Source: Schoenoplectus triqueter (lineage: Eukaryota > Streptophyta > Magnoliopsida > Poales > Cyperaceae). From it: DNA of 29,160 nucleotides. Below the pieces are notes generated by a model. That model was not told the DNA's origin. It did no database searches and saw nothing but the letters and a program-made list of their open reading frames with translations. The number at the start of each line of letters is the position of its first letter. Within the stretch, counting starts at the first letter, position 1. The position numbers and the translations under genes are program-made. Location: NCBI GenBank assembly GCA_964058805.1, contig CAXKVV010001003.1:1-29160 (forward strand), in the 5' to 3' direction. This document shows, piece after piece, positions 18,861 through 28,439 of this stretch.

Positions 18861-19045
18861 ACGGTTGTGTGACCATTACTGATGGCACAATCACAAAAGA
18901 TTTATACAACCGTTACTAAAATGCAGTGGACATCACCTCATAATTTATATTAAGAAACCCTTATGTCCAGTAAATATTTTATGAAAGAACTGTTATTGAA
19001 TGCCATTTTTAGTGATGTCTTTTTATGTAAAAAATCATCACTGAA
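18861..19045. repeat. Cluster of AACGGTT-type repeats, CACTA-like
   Basis: TAACGGTTGTG, ACAACCGTTACTAAAATG and GAACTGTTATTGAATG are direct and inverted copies of one core. The same core recurs at 22205-22380 and 24270-24480. Clusters of short inverted units like this mark the subterminal zones of plant CACTA elements. No CACTA terminus was found next to this cluster, so it is probably a fragment. Confidence 0.4.
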
Positions 19046-20260
19046 GATCTTTTTTAAAAAATAATTTATAAAAAATACCCTTGAGAGTTTACTGAAGGGT
19101 CTTTTTAGCTATTTTATTAAATTACCGTGAATATATAAAAGAACACAAAAATATGTAAATAAAAATATAAATACATCTTGTTGATGCAATAATATACAAA
19201 TTTCCAAAATTTCTGAGAAATAACTTGAATTTTTTTTTTTAACTTCAAACACGTTTTGAGGCATCAAATGAGGTTTTTTGGGCTTAAAAACCACCATAAT
19301 AGTGATAGAGGCCCTGCAAATCTCATTGTAAGATTTTTGTGACTACGTAGCACACTCTAATTGGACTTTCTTATAAAAAAAAATATAGTCATTTGAAATT
19401 AAGGTGCTTAGATTTCGATTATGTCTTCACATTTTTCTCCTTTCCTTCTTCTTACTCTGACTTTGTCTTTCAACAGCTTTCCTAATTTTTCAAATCTGAG
19501 ATGTGAAAATGAGTAGGAGTGACAAGATGAAGCAGAAGGGAAGGAGATATATTATTATGAGGTTCGTTCATTCGAGAAAATCAGATTGAATCAGAATGAA
19601 CAATAAATATGATAAAATTTCAGAATTTATGGGTGTCACTTTTCTATATCAAAAGCTTTTTTTTTTGTAAGTGGTGGAATATTTAAAATTTGAATTAACA
19701 AAATTATAATGAATATTTAAGTTTTAAAAAAGACCTCCATTTTTATAAACGAAATCATCCATATACATACCCTTCCTCTACTGCTAAAATAACCAACCAA
19801 ACGCTTGGAATTTGGACAGACACTCATTTTCATCTCTAAGATGAACTGTTGTTCTACTCTGTTTTGATAGGGTTGGATTTTTTGGGAACTGGGATGTAAG
19901 TTTTGTAAATACAACGGATATATCTTAGTTACTTTTCTAAACTGCCATTTTACTTGGCTAAACATGTCAGTTAGTGAATTTTTAATTGCATGATCCAACA
20001 TTAAATTAAGCCGGATATTGCTAAATTAATATGCTACTCGATTAGCTTGAGTAGGCTATATAATACCCAGTGTCGTCTGTGTGGCATATTGAAATGAAAT
20101 AACATCTTTGAGGTATCTTGACAATGAATTTTTAAATAAATATAAAAGAATAAAAAAAATTATAGATATACTCTTTACTTATATAGTATTCTAAATTTTA
20201 TGAAAGACCATCAAAATTTTATGTGATTTATAATGATTATAATTTAATAGTTTTTGATGA
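19046..20260. other. Noncoding, no gene recognised
   Basis: Mostly AT-rich sequence. The minus-strand frame 20001-19717 (94 codons) is open but has no recognisable motif. AACCAACCAAACGCTTGGAA at about 19788 resembles the ends of some plant DNA elements but has no partner. Nothing else is supported. Confidence 0.4.
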
Positions 20261-20268
20261 ACTATCAA
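20261..20268. repeat. 8-bp target site duplication (left) of hAT-like element
   Basis: ACTATCAA here is repeated exactly at 22014-22021, immediately after the right terminus GTTTGCACCCCCCA. Eight bases fits a hAT insertion. Confidence 0.75.
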
Positions 20269-22013
20269 ATAGATGCAAATAGGAGTGCAAATGTATAAGA
20301 TACGGTCATATAATAGCCAAAACCATACACTACAAAAAAACGGATCAATACTCACCACATTGCTTACTGGTGATCTGTTGTGATCAGCAATAAGTCGAGC
20401 ATTACTTACCAATTAAACACCGGTCAGCGTCTTGGTCAGCAATGCATAAGCTATTACTTACGGATTAATTAACGGTCAGTGTGTTTGGTCAGTACAAAGT
20501 AACATCAGTGAAATTTTAAAAAACAGATCACACAATGCTTACCAACAACGCCCATAAGAAATAATATCGTGACCAGTGACACAATATTTCCTACCGAAAA
20601 TGACCATAGGAAATGCATTTCATTTTTCCTAATTAAAAATTGTTCTATTTCTAGCATCATATTTCTAATTTTGATAATAAACATATTATTTTTGTCGCTT
20701 ATAAGTTATACTTAGATTTTATACTTGCAAATTAAACTAATGAAAATAATTATTTTTAGAAACTTCATGTTTAGAAATGTGTTTACAGAAATTCAAATTT
20801 ATATTAATGCTTTCTTGCTCAATTGGCTTTAAATAGAAAATGATATTTTGTAACTGCCCACTATTACTCAATCGGCTTTAAATTTATATTCCAAATATAA
20901 AAAAACTCATCTACCCCTATATAAATATTTAAAAGTTTAGAATTTGTAGTACTTTTTCCAGAATAATTTCATGCACGCAAGGTAATTAAGTTGTCATCAT
21001 ACTTCCAATACTTCTCATCATACGTCTAATTGGTATAATCAGTCAGACAATGACAACAACAGCAGTGATTAGGAAATTATTTTTGAATCTAGTGATGATG
21101 AATAGTTTTTCATATGCAAGTTTTATTTTTCTTTTTTAACATTATATGTTATGATATTGATTTAGTGATCTTTTTTTGATAAAATATTTGGACAACTTTA
21201 TACACTGTAGTAGTACTGACTTTAAATTAAATTATTCCTTACCAAAAAAATGGTAATTTAAATTAAATACAAAATATATTACTAATCGGTAATTTAAATT
21301 AAATACAAAATATATTACTGACTAAATTAAATTATTCCTTACCAGAAAAAATGGTAGCCAATGGAAAATTCAACATAAATAAAAAATATCGCAGACCACT
21401 ATATATTGGTAGGGAATAAAAATCGTCGGTCACCACTAACTATTATTATAGCTTACCGTGGTGGTCATACATATTCGCATTCCCCACCAGCCTGCAGCCT
21501 ACTGGAGCAATACTGACAGGAATGGTAAAAAATGCACCATTTCTTACGGGCGCAATACTATTCCTTATCAAAAATTACGGTCACGAATGATAGTTTCTCT
21601 TGTAGTGATATCCATATCCATTTTCATTTTCTGAATATGAATATGAATATGGATATTCTCAAATACAAATATAAATATGAATAATTTCATATTAGAATAA
21701 TATGTATATATTTCAAACATAAACACAAAATTCACTTAAAATTTATAAATGTATTAAAATAAATAACAAAATAATTATTTCAATACTATTATTTATTTAA
21801 AAATATAATATTTTTTTAAAACATTAAATTTCACAATATCTATCAAATTATAATGTTGAATAATATTTATTTTTTTATGATATATATTAAAAATATGTTA
21901 TATTTCTAGTATTCAGATATGAATATTTAATATTGAAAATCGTATTTGTATCATTTTCCGTCTAGATATTCGGATACGATTTGAATATTATCTATGTACG
22001 TTTGCACCCCCCA
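20269..22013. mobile_element. Degenerate hAT-like element split by a CACTA insertion
   Basis: The left side (20269-20327) contains AGGAGTGCAAATGTA, and the right end reads TACGTTTGCACCCCCCA. As inverted repeats these give GG(A/G)GTGCAAA(T/C)GTA. Flanking ACTATCAA copies form an 8-bp duplication. The right body (21608-22013) is a long run of ATATGAATATGGATATTC-like repeats ending in TTCGGATACGATTTGAATA, a style common in plant hAT MITEs. Without the nested CACTA and its 3-bp duplication, the element would be about 460 bp. It encodes no transposase. The first few bases at the left end are imperfect. Confidence 0.7.
20328..21607. mobile_element. Nonautonomous CACTA element, 1280 bp
   Basis: It begins CACTACAAAAAAACGG and ends CTCTTGTAGTG, so both termini carry the CACTACAA signature. 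The 3-bp sequence ATA stands on both sides (20325-20327 and 21608-21610), the expected CACTA target duplication. Subterminal zones contain repeated GGTCAG, CTTACC and CGGTCA-type words in both orientations (about 20345-20510 and 21340-21590). The interior contains a near-perfect 32-bp repeat (21252-21283 and 21288-21319). No open frame resembles a transposase. It sits inside the hAT-like element, so it arrived later. Confidence 0.88.
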
Positions 22014-22025
22014 ACTATCAATATT

Positions 22026-22400
22026 CACTATCACAAAAAAGAGTTTTAGCAACTCCCCTTTAATAATGATTTTTACAAAAAAAAAATATTCATAGATATC
22101 TAGTGGTATTTTTATAAATTTTATGAATAATTTAGCAACTATTTGTAATATAAATCATTAAAAATGAGGAATTAAAGTTGATTTGGAGATGTCAGAAGGG
22201 AGTTTATAACGGTTGGTTGTCAAAATAGTTACTAATGAAATTATTTTATAATGGTTCTTGAAAATAACTGTTATTGATTATTAAAATTTATGACATTTTT
22301 TTTCTAAAACCGTTACAAATCAGAAAACTCCCAATATATTAAAGGTTACTCATGGAACCATTACAAAGTTTAGGGTTATTATATATATAAGCCATTTTTT
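22026..22400. mobile_element. CACTA-like left end with AACGGTT subterminal repeats
   Basis: CACTATCACAAAAAAGAG at 22026 looks like a CACTA terminus. It is followed by repeated ATAACGGTTGG, TAATGGTTC, AACTGTTATT, AACCGTTACA and AACCATTACA words up to about 22370. Matching words lie at 24270-24480, so the element may have spanned roughly 22026 to 24480 before a Helitron and two MITEs inserted. No matching right terminus was found. That missing end is the main weakness of the call. Confidence 0.45.
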
Positions 22401-22450
22401 CTCTATCTCCTTTCTCTCTATCTCTCACTGTGGCTACGCTAGCTCGATCA
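22375..22450 (+). promoter_or_regulatory. TATA box with pyrimidine-rich leader
   Basis: TTATATATATAAGCC (about 22378) is followed by about 45 bases of T/C-rich sequence including TCTCTATCTC repeats, then the first ATG after CACTGTGGCTACG. Position relative to the CACTA-like left end suggests the promoter of a lost element gene. The frame that follows (22430-22633, 67 codons) has no recognisable domain. Confidence 0.4.
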
Positions 22451-22633
22451 ATTTCTTGCATCCAGCTCTCTTTTCGTGTTGAGTTCCATCTGTGGTACAA
22501 TATTATTTCATTTTATACTCACAAATTAATTACAAGGGTTTGGATGTCATGTGGTGTTATTGATTTTTTTTATTTATTTCACAAATGTAGAGTCCAAAAT
22601 AGCCGAGCGATAAAGAGTGCGGTTACTATGTAA

Positions 22634-22952
22634 TGAGATTAATGCATTAAATTATTACCACTTATCCTTTTGAGGGTTGGCCAAAGGTATAAAATATATA
22701 TAACTTCTAATATATTTTCTATTTCAATATTTCCTTCCAATTCAAAAGCTATAAATAAAGTGTTGTTAATTTCTTTTTGTAAACTATTCAAAAGGCTCCT
22801 AAACCACATCTCGCAAATGCAATCGAAGAAATGAAGATTTTGATTGTAGAATATATTTCTAACAATATATTTTAATACGATATGTCCATTGTTTGTGCTT
22901 TATAATATATTTTGTGTATTTATTCTTTTCTTTGTATATATATATATATATA
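22634..22952. other. Noncoding interior between CACTA-like end and Helitron
   Basis: AT-rich sequence with no recognised coding region, ending in a (TA)n run that directly precedes the Helitron. AT-rich sites of this kind are common Helitron targets. Confidence 0.4.
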
Positions 22953-23421
22953 TCTATACTATTATATAAAGCATCTAAGAATTGGAGGGTCCATTTTTTG
23001 TCATTGTAAATTTTTATTATACCCATTTTATCCCTCAATTAAACGGATAATATTTATTGTTGGTTGATCGAACGTATGTGATCGCGTCTATTGATCCCCT
23101 CTTTCTCTCCATTTCTTTCCCTTATATACTATTATTTCCATAATTTTTGTTTTTTATTTAGCAACTTTGTGCATATTTGGTAAGAAATTAATGGTGATAA
23201 TATATGTTAGAATAATTTATTTTTCTTTCCATAAAAATCATGAATCATTAACTCATATTGTGCAAAAATCTCATCCAAGATTAAATATAGTCTTTATTAT
23301 ATGTTTTCTCTATAATTTGGTGAATTTATAATTTAATATTAGATAAATGTGAATTTTTTATCTTATAATATTTTAATGTTTAAATAAAAAATTCTGCTGC
23401 AACGCGCGGGTATATAGCTAG
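22953..23421 (+). mobile_element. Nonautonomous Helitron, 469 bp
   Basis: The element starts TCTATACTATTATATAAAGC and ends GCAACGCGCGGGTATATAGCTAG. These are the 5'-TC and 3'-CTAG ends of plant Helitrons, and it lies exactly between A (22952) and T (23422), the Helitron insertion dinucleotide. The GCAACGCGCGGG near the 3' end is the usual right side of the terminal hairpin. Its left partner, reading TTCTGCTGC, is partly mutated, so the stem is weakened. It encodes no Rep or helicase and would depend on an autonomous copy elsewhere. No target duplication is expected for this class. Confidence 0.85.
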
Positions 23422-23428
23422 TATATAT

Positions 23429-23792
23429 AGTAAATCTACGGTGAGCTAAGCTCAAAAAATATATCAAATAATTTTCAAATTTTGATTTTTCAATCTCATT
23501 AAATTCTTCATATTGCAATCTACAAAAATTTGGAATGTTTCGAGTTTTCTAAGTTGCTCTTTTCAATTTTTAAAAATCAGCTCCAAAAATATTCAATATT
23601 TGTAAATTATTTTAAAAAATTGAAAAGAGTGACTTAAAAAACTCGAAACATCCCAAATTTTTGTATCCCATAAGATTTCAATATGAAGAATTTAATGAGA
23701 TTGAAAAATCAAAATTTGGAGATCATTTGTTATACTTTTTGAGCTAAGCTCACGGAGGTCTTCCGTGAGGTTAAGTTCACCGTAGATTTACT
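23429..23792. mobile_element. Foldback MITE (copy B)
   Basis: The 364-bp segment is almost one hairpin. AGTAAATCTACGGTGA at the left pairs with TCACCGTAGATTTACT at the right, and the arms run through GAGCTAAGCTCA, TCTCATTAAATTCTTCATAT and TTCGAGTTTT to a centre near 23590. The right arm also carries CACGGAGGTCTTCCGTGAG, an extra palindrome missing from the left arm. It follows the Helitron end by seven bases. It encodes nothing. Confidence 0.9.
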
Positions 23793-23793
23793 C

Positions 23794-23834
<41 letters not shown>
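23793..23834. repeat. Compound (TA)n(GA)n microsatellite
   Basis: A TA run changes directly into a GA run between foldback MITE copies B and C. The MITEs probably inserted into, or carried along, AT-rich dinucleotide tracts. A TG-rich tract (24250-24271) lies on the other side of copy C. Confidence 0.95.
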
Positions 23835-23835
<1 letters not shown>

Positions 23836-24245
23836 TGGAGATATCATGAGTTTAAGCTCACGGAGGCCTTCCGTGAGCTTAACTCAAAAAATATATCAAA
23901 TCATTTCAGAATTTTAATTTATCATTCTCATTAAATTCTTTATATGAAAATCTCATGGGATGCAAAAATTTGGAGCGTTTTGAGCTTTTTAAGTCACCGT
24001 TTTAAATTTTTTAAAATCAGCTCTAAAAATAATAATAATATATTCAATACTTGAACATCATTTTAAAAAATTAAAAACGGTGACTTAAAAAACTCAAAAC
24101 GCTCCAAATTTTTGCATCCCATGAGATTTTCATATAAAGAATTTAATGAGAATGATAAATTAAAATTTCAAGATGATTTAATCTGTTTTTTGAGTTAAGT
24201 TCACGGAAGGCCTCCGTGAACTTAAGCTCACGGTATCTCCACTCT
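23832..24245. mobile_element. Foldback MITE (copy C) with palindromic subterminal boxes
   Basis: The outer ends AGAGTGGAGATA and TATCTCCACTCT are perfect inverted repeats. Arms of about 190 bases remain complementary nearly throughout. Each arm carries a further palindrome: GCTCACGGAGGCCTTCCGTGAGC on the left (23863-23885) and GTTCACGGAAGGCCTCCGTGAAC on the right (about 24201-24223). Internal text (TCTCATTAAATTCTTTATAT, ATGGGATGCAAAAATTTGG) is close to copies A and B. The arms match so well that this copy looks younger than the other two. It is noncoding. Confidence 0.92.
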
Positions 24246-24269
24246 ATATATATGTGTGTATGTGTGTGT

Positions 24270-24480
24270 GTGAACCGTTACTAGAACGAACAAATGTATA
24301 ATGGTTTTAAATATAAAACTGTTACCGTTCGTCGCTCATTTCTAACGGTTCATTTAGGGAATGATTACAAAGGTGCTTTTGTAAACGTTATAGCTTTGTA
24401 ACGGTTGTTTAATACTTTTAGTAACCCGACCATCTACCACGGTTGTGTAACGTTATTAATTACAATAATTAACCATTCAT
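24270..24480. repeat. AACGGTT/AACCGTTA repeat cluster, CACTA-like
   Basis: At least seven words of the set AACCGTTACT, AACGGTTC, TAACGGTTG, ACGGTTGTGTAACG and TGTTACCGTT occur in both orientations. They match the cluster at 22205-22380, consistent with the other subterminal zone of one disrupted CACTA-like element. No TAGTG terminus is visible to the right. Confidence 0.5.
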
Positions 24481-25580
24481 TAAAAAATATATCTACTGTT
24501 TTTAATTTTAAGATTTTTTATTTAAAAATTCATTGTGAAGATATATTGTTAAAATATTAATCATTGTCAGGTCTGTCCTCATTATTTAATTAAAGGTATA
24601 TATGCTAAGCTCACACAACAACACACCTGTACGTATGTCCCTGCTGAGTTATTAATTTGACTACATCAATGTCAAATTAAGACTCCTTAACATAATACTC
24701 GTTTAACGTAATTAGCATTTCAAGTAAAGAAACATATATTTGCACAATATTTAATATTATTTTATAGAGAAATATTTTTTCAGCTCATAACAAGAAAACC
24801 TCAATGAAAACCCCTAAAACATTAAAAAGCAAGGGATTAGTCGTTTTCATCGTTCAATTATGGTGACAAGCATTAACCTTTTTGGAGATATATGGGTCAG
24901 ACAGCGGGACTTTGATATGATTTATGTAGATATACTCATGAAATATCAACACGAACTTTTTTTATTGTAATTTACACTTTAAATCCTGTCTCCTTTCAAT
25001 AATCAAGAATGACTTTTTTTCGGATCAATATTCTTTGCAATTATCTTTCAATCACTTTCAAAATATTTCCATCCTTACAAATTATTTACAATTTCGATAT
25101 TGTTTTATTAAATTTTGTAATTTAGGTTTGTAATCGTGCAATTTCAATTCCAAACTAATTGTCAGATGATGTAGCGGTTTAGCAATATTAATTGTTTGCT
25201 AACTACTAATATATCGTTTTACCTCAATGCGGTTGGTTCGTTTACAAGTGGGCTCGAGATGTCCGAAGATAATCTCCCATGATCACATATAAAGCTAATT
25301 AATTTAATTTTTTGCACTAAATTAAGACTACCCTTACCATATCAATGTTTCGTTCTTGTACCATTCGCTATCTGGATTGCAAGTTGGTGGAAGATTCGAT
25401 AGCTTTCTTATGCTTTTTCCTAGGATAGATGTGGTTGACCTCATTAATTAAAAAGGCGTTTTGAGTTTTGATTGCTAGTATTGATTTTTCTTTTTCTTTT
25501 TTTTGGCAAAATCGCGTAATTAAATCAAGATGATAAAAATGATACTACTTACGTTAGCACCACGTCAAGACTGTATCATT
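24481..25580. other. Noncoding, no gene recognised
   Basis: AT-rich sequence with no recognised protein, RNA or terminal-repeat signature. It ends directly at the target duplication of the large CACTA element. Confidence 0.45.
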
Positions 25581-25583
25581 ATT
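25581..25583. repeat. 3-bp target duplication (ATT) of CACTA element
   Basis: ATT precedes CACTACAGG at the left end and recurs at 28959-28961 directly after CCTGTAGTG at the right end. Confidence 0.9.
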
Positions 25584-25599
25584 CACTACAGGAAAAAAG

Positions 25600-25850
25600 G
25601 TTTTTCGCATCGGCTTTTAACATTCGCATCGGCTTTTTAAAACTTTCGCATCGGCCTTACTGATGCCAAATATGATTTGCATCGGCGAGGCCCATGCCAA
25701 ATATATTTATTACGATCGGTTTCGCCAATGTAAATGTATTCACACGCTATATCTTCATGTGCATCGGCCAAGCCAATGTAAAACATAATATTAGAATCGG
25801 GGTAGGCCGATGCAAAAGAAAATATTAGAATGAGGCCAACCGATAGTAAT
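25600..25850. repeat. Left subterminal repeats of CACTA element
   Basis: CGCATCGGC occurs at about 25609, 25627 and 25647, then GCATCGGCGAGGCC, GATCGGTTTCGCC, GCATCGGCCAAGCC and AGGCCGATGC follow at roughly 30-45-base spacing. Units occur in both orientations. In En/Spm these zones bind the element's regulatory protein (family knowledge). Binding here is inferred. Confidence 0.85.
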
Positions 25851-25859
25851 AATTTGTTA

Positions 25860-26260
25860 TTATATTTTATCATTAATAATAATATTAAATATTATTAATG
25901 AAGTATGTGTTTTCATGAAAAAATATATTTCTGATATTATCTTAAAAGTCTATTTTTAGTGTTCTCATTAACAAATATTACATTCAGTTTGTTTATACAT
26001 ATTTCTAAAGAGTAATACTAGTACATATATCTTTATATTACAAAAATAATTTATATATGTAATTATCTCAAAAATCCATTTAAAACTTTTAATGAATAAT
26101 CAAACTACTAAAATATGTTTTATATGCATTAAATTTAATTCAAATTAAAAAAATACAATTTAAATGAATTATCTTCAAATATGTTGAAGATAATTTTTAC
26201 ATGGAACATTTTTTTTACATGGAACATTTTTTTTATTCTTTTTGTGTAGCGTGGCCACAA
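25860..26260. other. AT-rich interior of CACTA element
   Basis: No gene is present. A short tandem duplication, TTTTTTTACATGGAACATT, occurs twice at about 26193-26230. Confidence 0.45.
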
Positions 26261-26274
26261 AAAAAGTTAATAGG

Positions 26275-26345
26275 TTTGATGGTAATGGGATTTGATCCCA
26301 TGACATGTTGAGTGAAGACTATTACCTTACCACTACACCACTTTA
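26275..26345 (-). other. tRNA-like sequence with Pol III box A/B resemblance
   Basis: The reverse complement reads GTGGTGTAGTGGTAAGG near the 5' side and ATGGGATCAAATCCCAT near the 3' side. The latter makes a perfect five-base-pair T-arm-like stem with a seven-base loop ATCAAAT. The former resembles the tRNA D-arm/box A, and GGATCAAATCC resembles box B. The acceptor stem does not close properly and no clean anticodon arm can be drawn, so this is not a working tRNA gene. It is more likely a tRNA-derived SINE remnant or a tRNA-like module within the element, placed about 190 bases before the gene. Confidence 0.45.
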
Positions 26346-26536
26346 TATCATTTTCTTACTGAACATCAAAAACGAATTTTCTCCACTCAAGTTGGATCGC
26401 TTTTAGATGTTAAAAAGAAACCAATCCAAATTAGTCTTTTTTCTGAAGCCACGGAACAAAACCCTAGCCATCCTAAGTTCATACAATTGAAGAGATAGTG
26501 TGGCTTCGGTGAAAACCAACAGTGTGCTAATCCAAG

Positions 26537-28431
26537 ATGTCACAACGACGTATGTCCATGCGACTCAATCCTAACCCAATCGGAGCAAGGCGAGCGAAGG
26601 GCATTACAACAGAGGTGACCGAACCTGAGCGGAGGAGAGCGAAGAGAAATCACGCGGAGGTGAGCCAAGCGGAGCAGAGGCCGATGAATTGTTGCAACCT
26701 CACTCAACAACAGAACATTGGAGCCGATGCAAGTGAAGCGGACGATTCTGATTCATCTGAATCAAGCGAGTCCAATCGGGACCAAAATGCAATTGTTCTA
26801 GCCAAAAAGAAGGGACGAGGTAAAACACAAATTCGTCAAAATGCTGAACTCAAGGACCGACCAAGGCTGAAGGTGATAGGCGATAACGCATTTGAAGTCA
26901 AACCATATTGCACAGGACTTGTAAGCACAATTATACAAATTGTGACACAAAATATTAAAGGGTCTCACCTCTCATATAATGAGTTCTCTCCAGACGAAAA
27001 GGAAGAATGTTTGCGGGCATTCTTGGTGAGTACATTGTTGATTGAATTTTGCATTATTGGTGAGTACATTCTTGGTGAGTACATTGCTTCTTTAGACCAG
27101 GGAACACATATATTCTAAAAACAGTTGTGCTTCTTCTGACCAGGGAACACATATTGCTATATATGTGTAATTTTGTTCATGGGTAAATTGTAATTGTAAT
27201 GTACTGATTTAAAAAAGAAAGCAAAGTAGAATTTTTAATTGGAAGATGTGAAGAATCGCTTATTCTTTCCATCATTCATCAAAGCAATAAAAGCTTCAGT
27301 TGATAACTTTTATCTTGCTAGGACCAATTATTTACTTTTTGTATACAAGAAATTATGACAGCTTCAACATTTATTTATTTTTAAATATTTCTTGTGAAAA
27401 TTAAATATTTTTTCTTTTTGTAGATGTAGAGAGACAATGTATAATGTCGTTGTCTATACCAGACTGTGAATTGGTTACCAATCTCAATGTTCCTTTAGAT
27501 CATTGTTTAAATTTCTGCAACTTGCTTCTTACTGGGTTCGTTTTCTATTTCATAGTAATTAACATAATAGTGCTTAGCTGTCATTTCTACTTCAAGCAAA
27601 TGAATTTCTCACTGAAACTTTATTTTATTTTCCTAATTTATCCTCATGTTTTCTTTTCTTAATATTGGGATTATGATAAAACAACTCTAGCTCAACTGTT
27701 TGTTGTATAATCAGGTAAGTTATTTCTTATAGAACCACCTACCATATTTTTCTTTCTAATTTTCTAATAAAACTGAAATTTACTAGAATCAACATAATTG
27801 TACCAATTGCAGTTCAAGTTTAGATGGAGAAAGGGCCAAAATGAAGCTCGTTGTAGTGAGGTATTTAAAAATATTGCTGTTGCACGCTATAACAATGTGC
27901 TTTCAAAGGCAAGAAAAGATGCAACTAAAAATTCAGATAGCACAGATCCTGAAAAGTGGAAGGAGCATCCTCCTGATTGGTGTGAGCCAGAATATTGGAC
28001 TGGTATGTGTGACAAATGGAACACAGAAAAATGGAAGAAGAAGTCGAAACAAAATTCTGCTAATAGGAGAAAGGCAGGTATTCGTGTTTACCATCGACAT
28101 GATTCAGCAAACAGCAATACAATCCGTCGAAAAATGGTACAAATTTATTTTAATTCTCAATATTATTTGTGACTAATACTAATTGGTTATGTATCTTATC
28201 CTTATCAACCAGGAGAAGAATTTGGGGAGATCAGTCACCACTTCAGAGGTTTTTATTCAGACCCATGTGAAGCCAGATGATCGTAACACTTTTTGTCACC
28301 TCGAGCTGCTGAAACTATGGTCTTAAATTATATTTATTTGAGATTTCTAAACCAATTTCAATGTAAAAAATTTGAATATCTTTTTTTTGAATGTTTAGGA
28401 GAAATATGAGAAGTTAATGGCTGCACAATGA
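26537..28431 (+). CDS. CACTA-borne Transposase_24-like gene, four exons, frameshifted
   Basis: Proposed exons are 26537-27025, 27813-28136, 28213-28319 and 28399-28431, each intron having GT-AG ends. The first two junctions are in phase. Exon 1 encodes a basic, then serine/acidic-rich N-terminus (about residues 70-85), followed by KKKGRGKTQ and a conserved-looking block to NEFSPDEKEECLRAFL. Exon 2 encodes PDWCEPEYWTGMCDKW, then KKKSKQNSANRRK, and exon 3 starts EKNLGRSVTTSEVFIQTHV. These match the plant Ptta/En/Spm family (Transposase_24, PF03004), whose members usually read W--LC--W, K---NK-NR and F--TH. The summed exons are one base short of a multiple of three. A frame change in the T5 run at 28290-28294 puts the last exon out of frame, so this copy probably yields a truncated product. 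The start is the first ATG after CATCCTAAG...GAAGAGATAG leader sequence. Known relatives are thought to bind element ends; role here inferred. Confidence 0.78.
27020..27160. repeat. Triplicated splice-donor segment and 27-bp duplication in intron 1
   Basis: TTGGTGAGTACATT occurs at about 27023, 27057 and 27072, so the consensus donor GGTGAGT is present three times within 50 bases. Just downstream, GACCAGGGAACACATAT with its lead-in CTTCTT occurs at about 27087 and 27130. Only the first donor keeps exon 1 and exon 2 in phase without adding the repeated sequence. Confidence 0.85.
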
Positions 28432-28439
28432 GTAATATC

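Noticed and set aside
19717..20001. 94-codon minus-strand frame
   Set aside because: No family resemblance; length is within what AT-rich DNA yields by chance.
22430..22633. Small protein gene after a TATA box
   Set aside because: The frame lacks any domain and lies inside a disrupted mobile element; only the promoter-like pattern is reported.
26275..26345. Working tRNA gene on the minus strand
   Set aside because: The T arm is good, but the acceptor stem does not close and no proper anticodon arm forms.
27444..27662. 72-codon frame within intron 1 as an extra exon
   Set aside because: Hydrophobic, AT-driven composition, no family match, and the flanking exons are already in phase without it.
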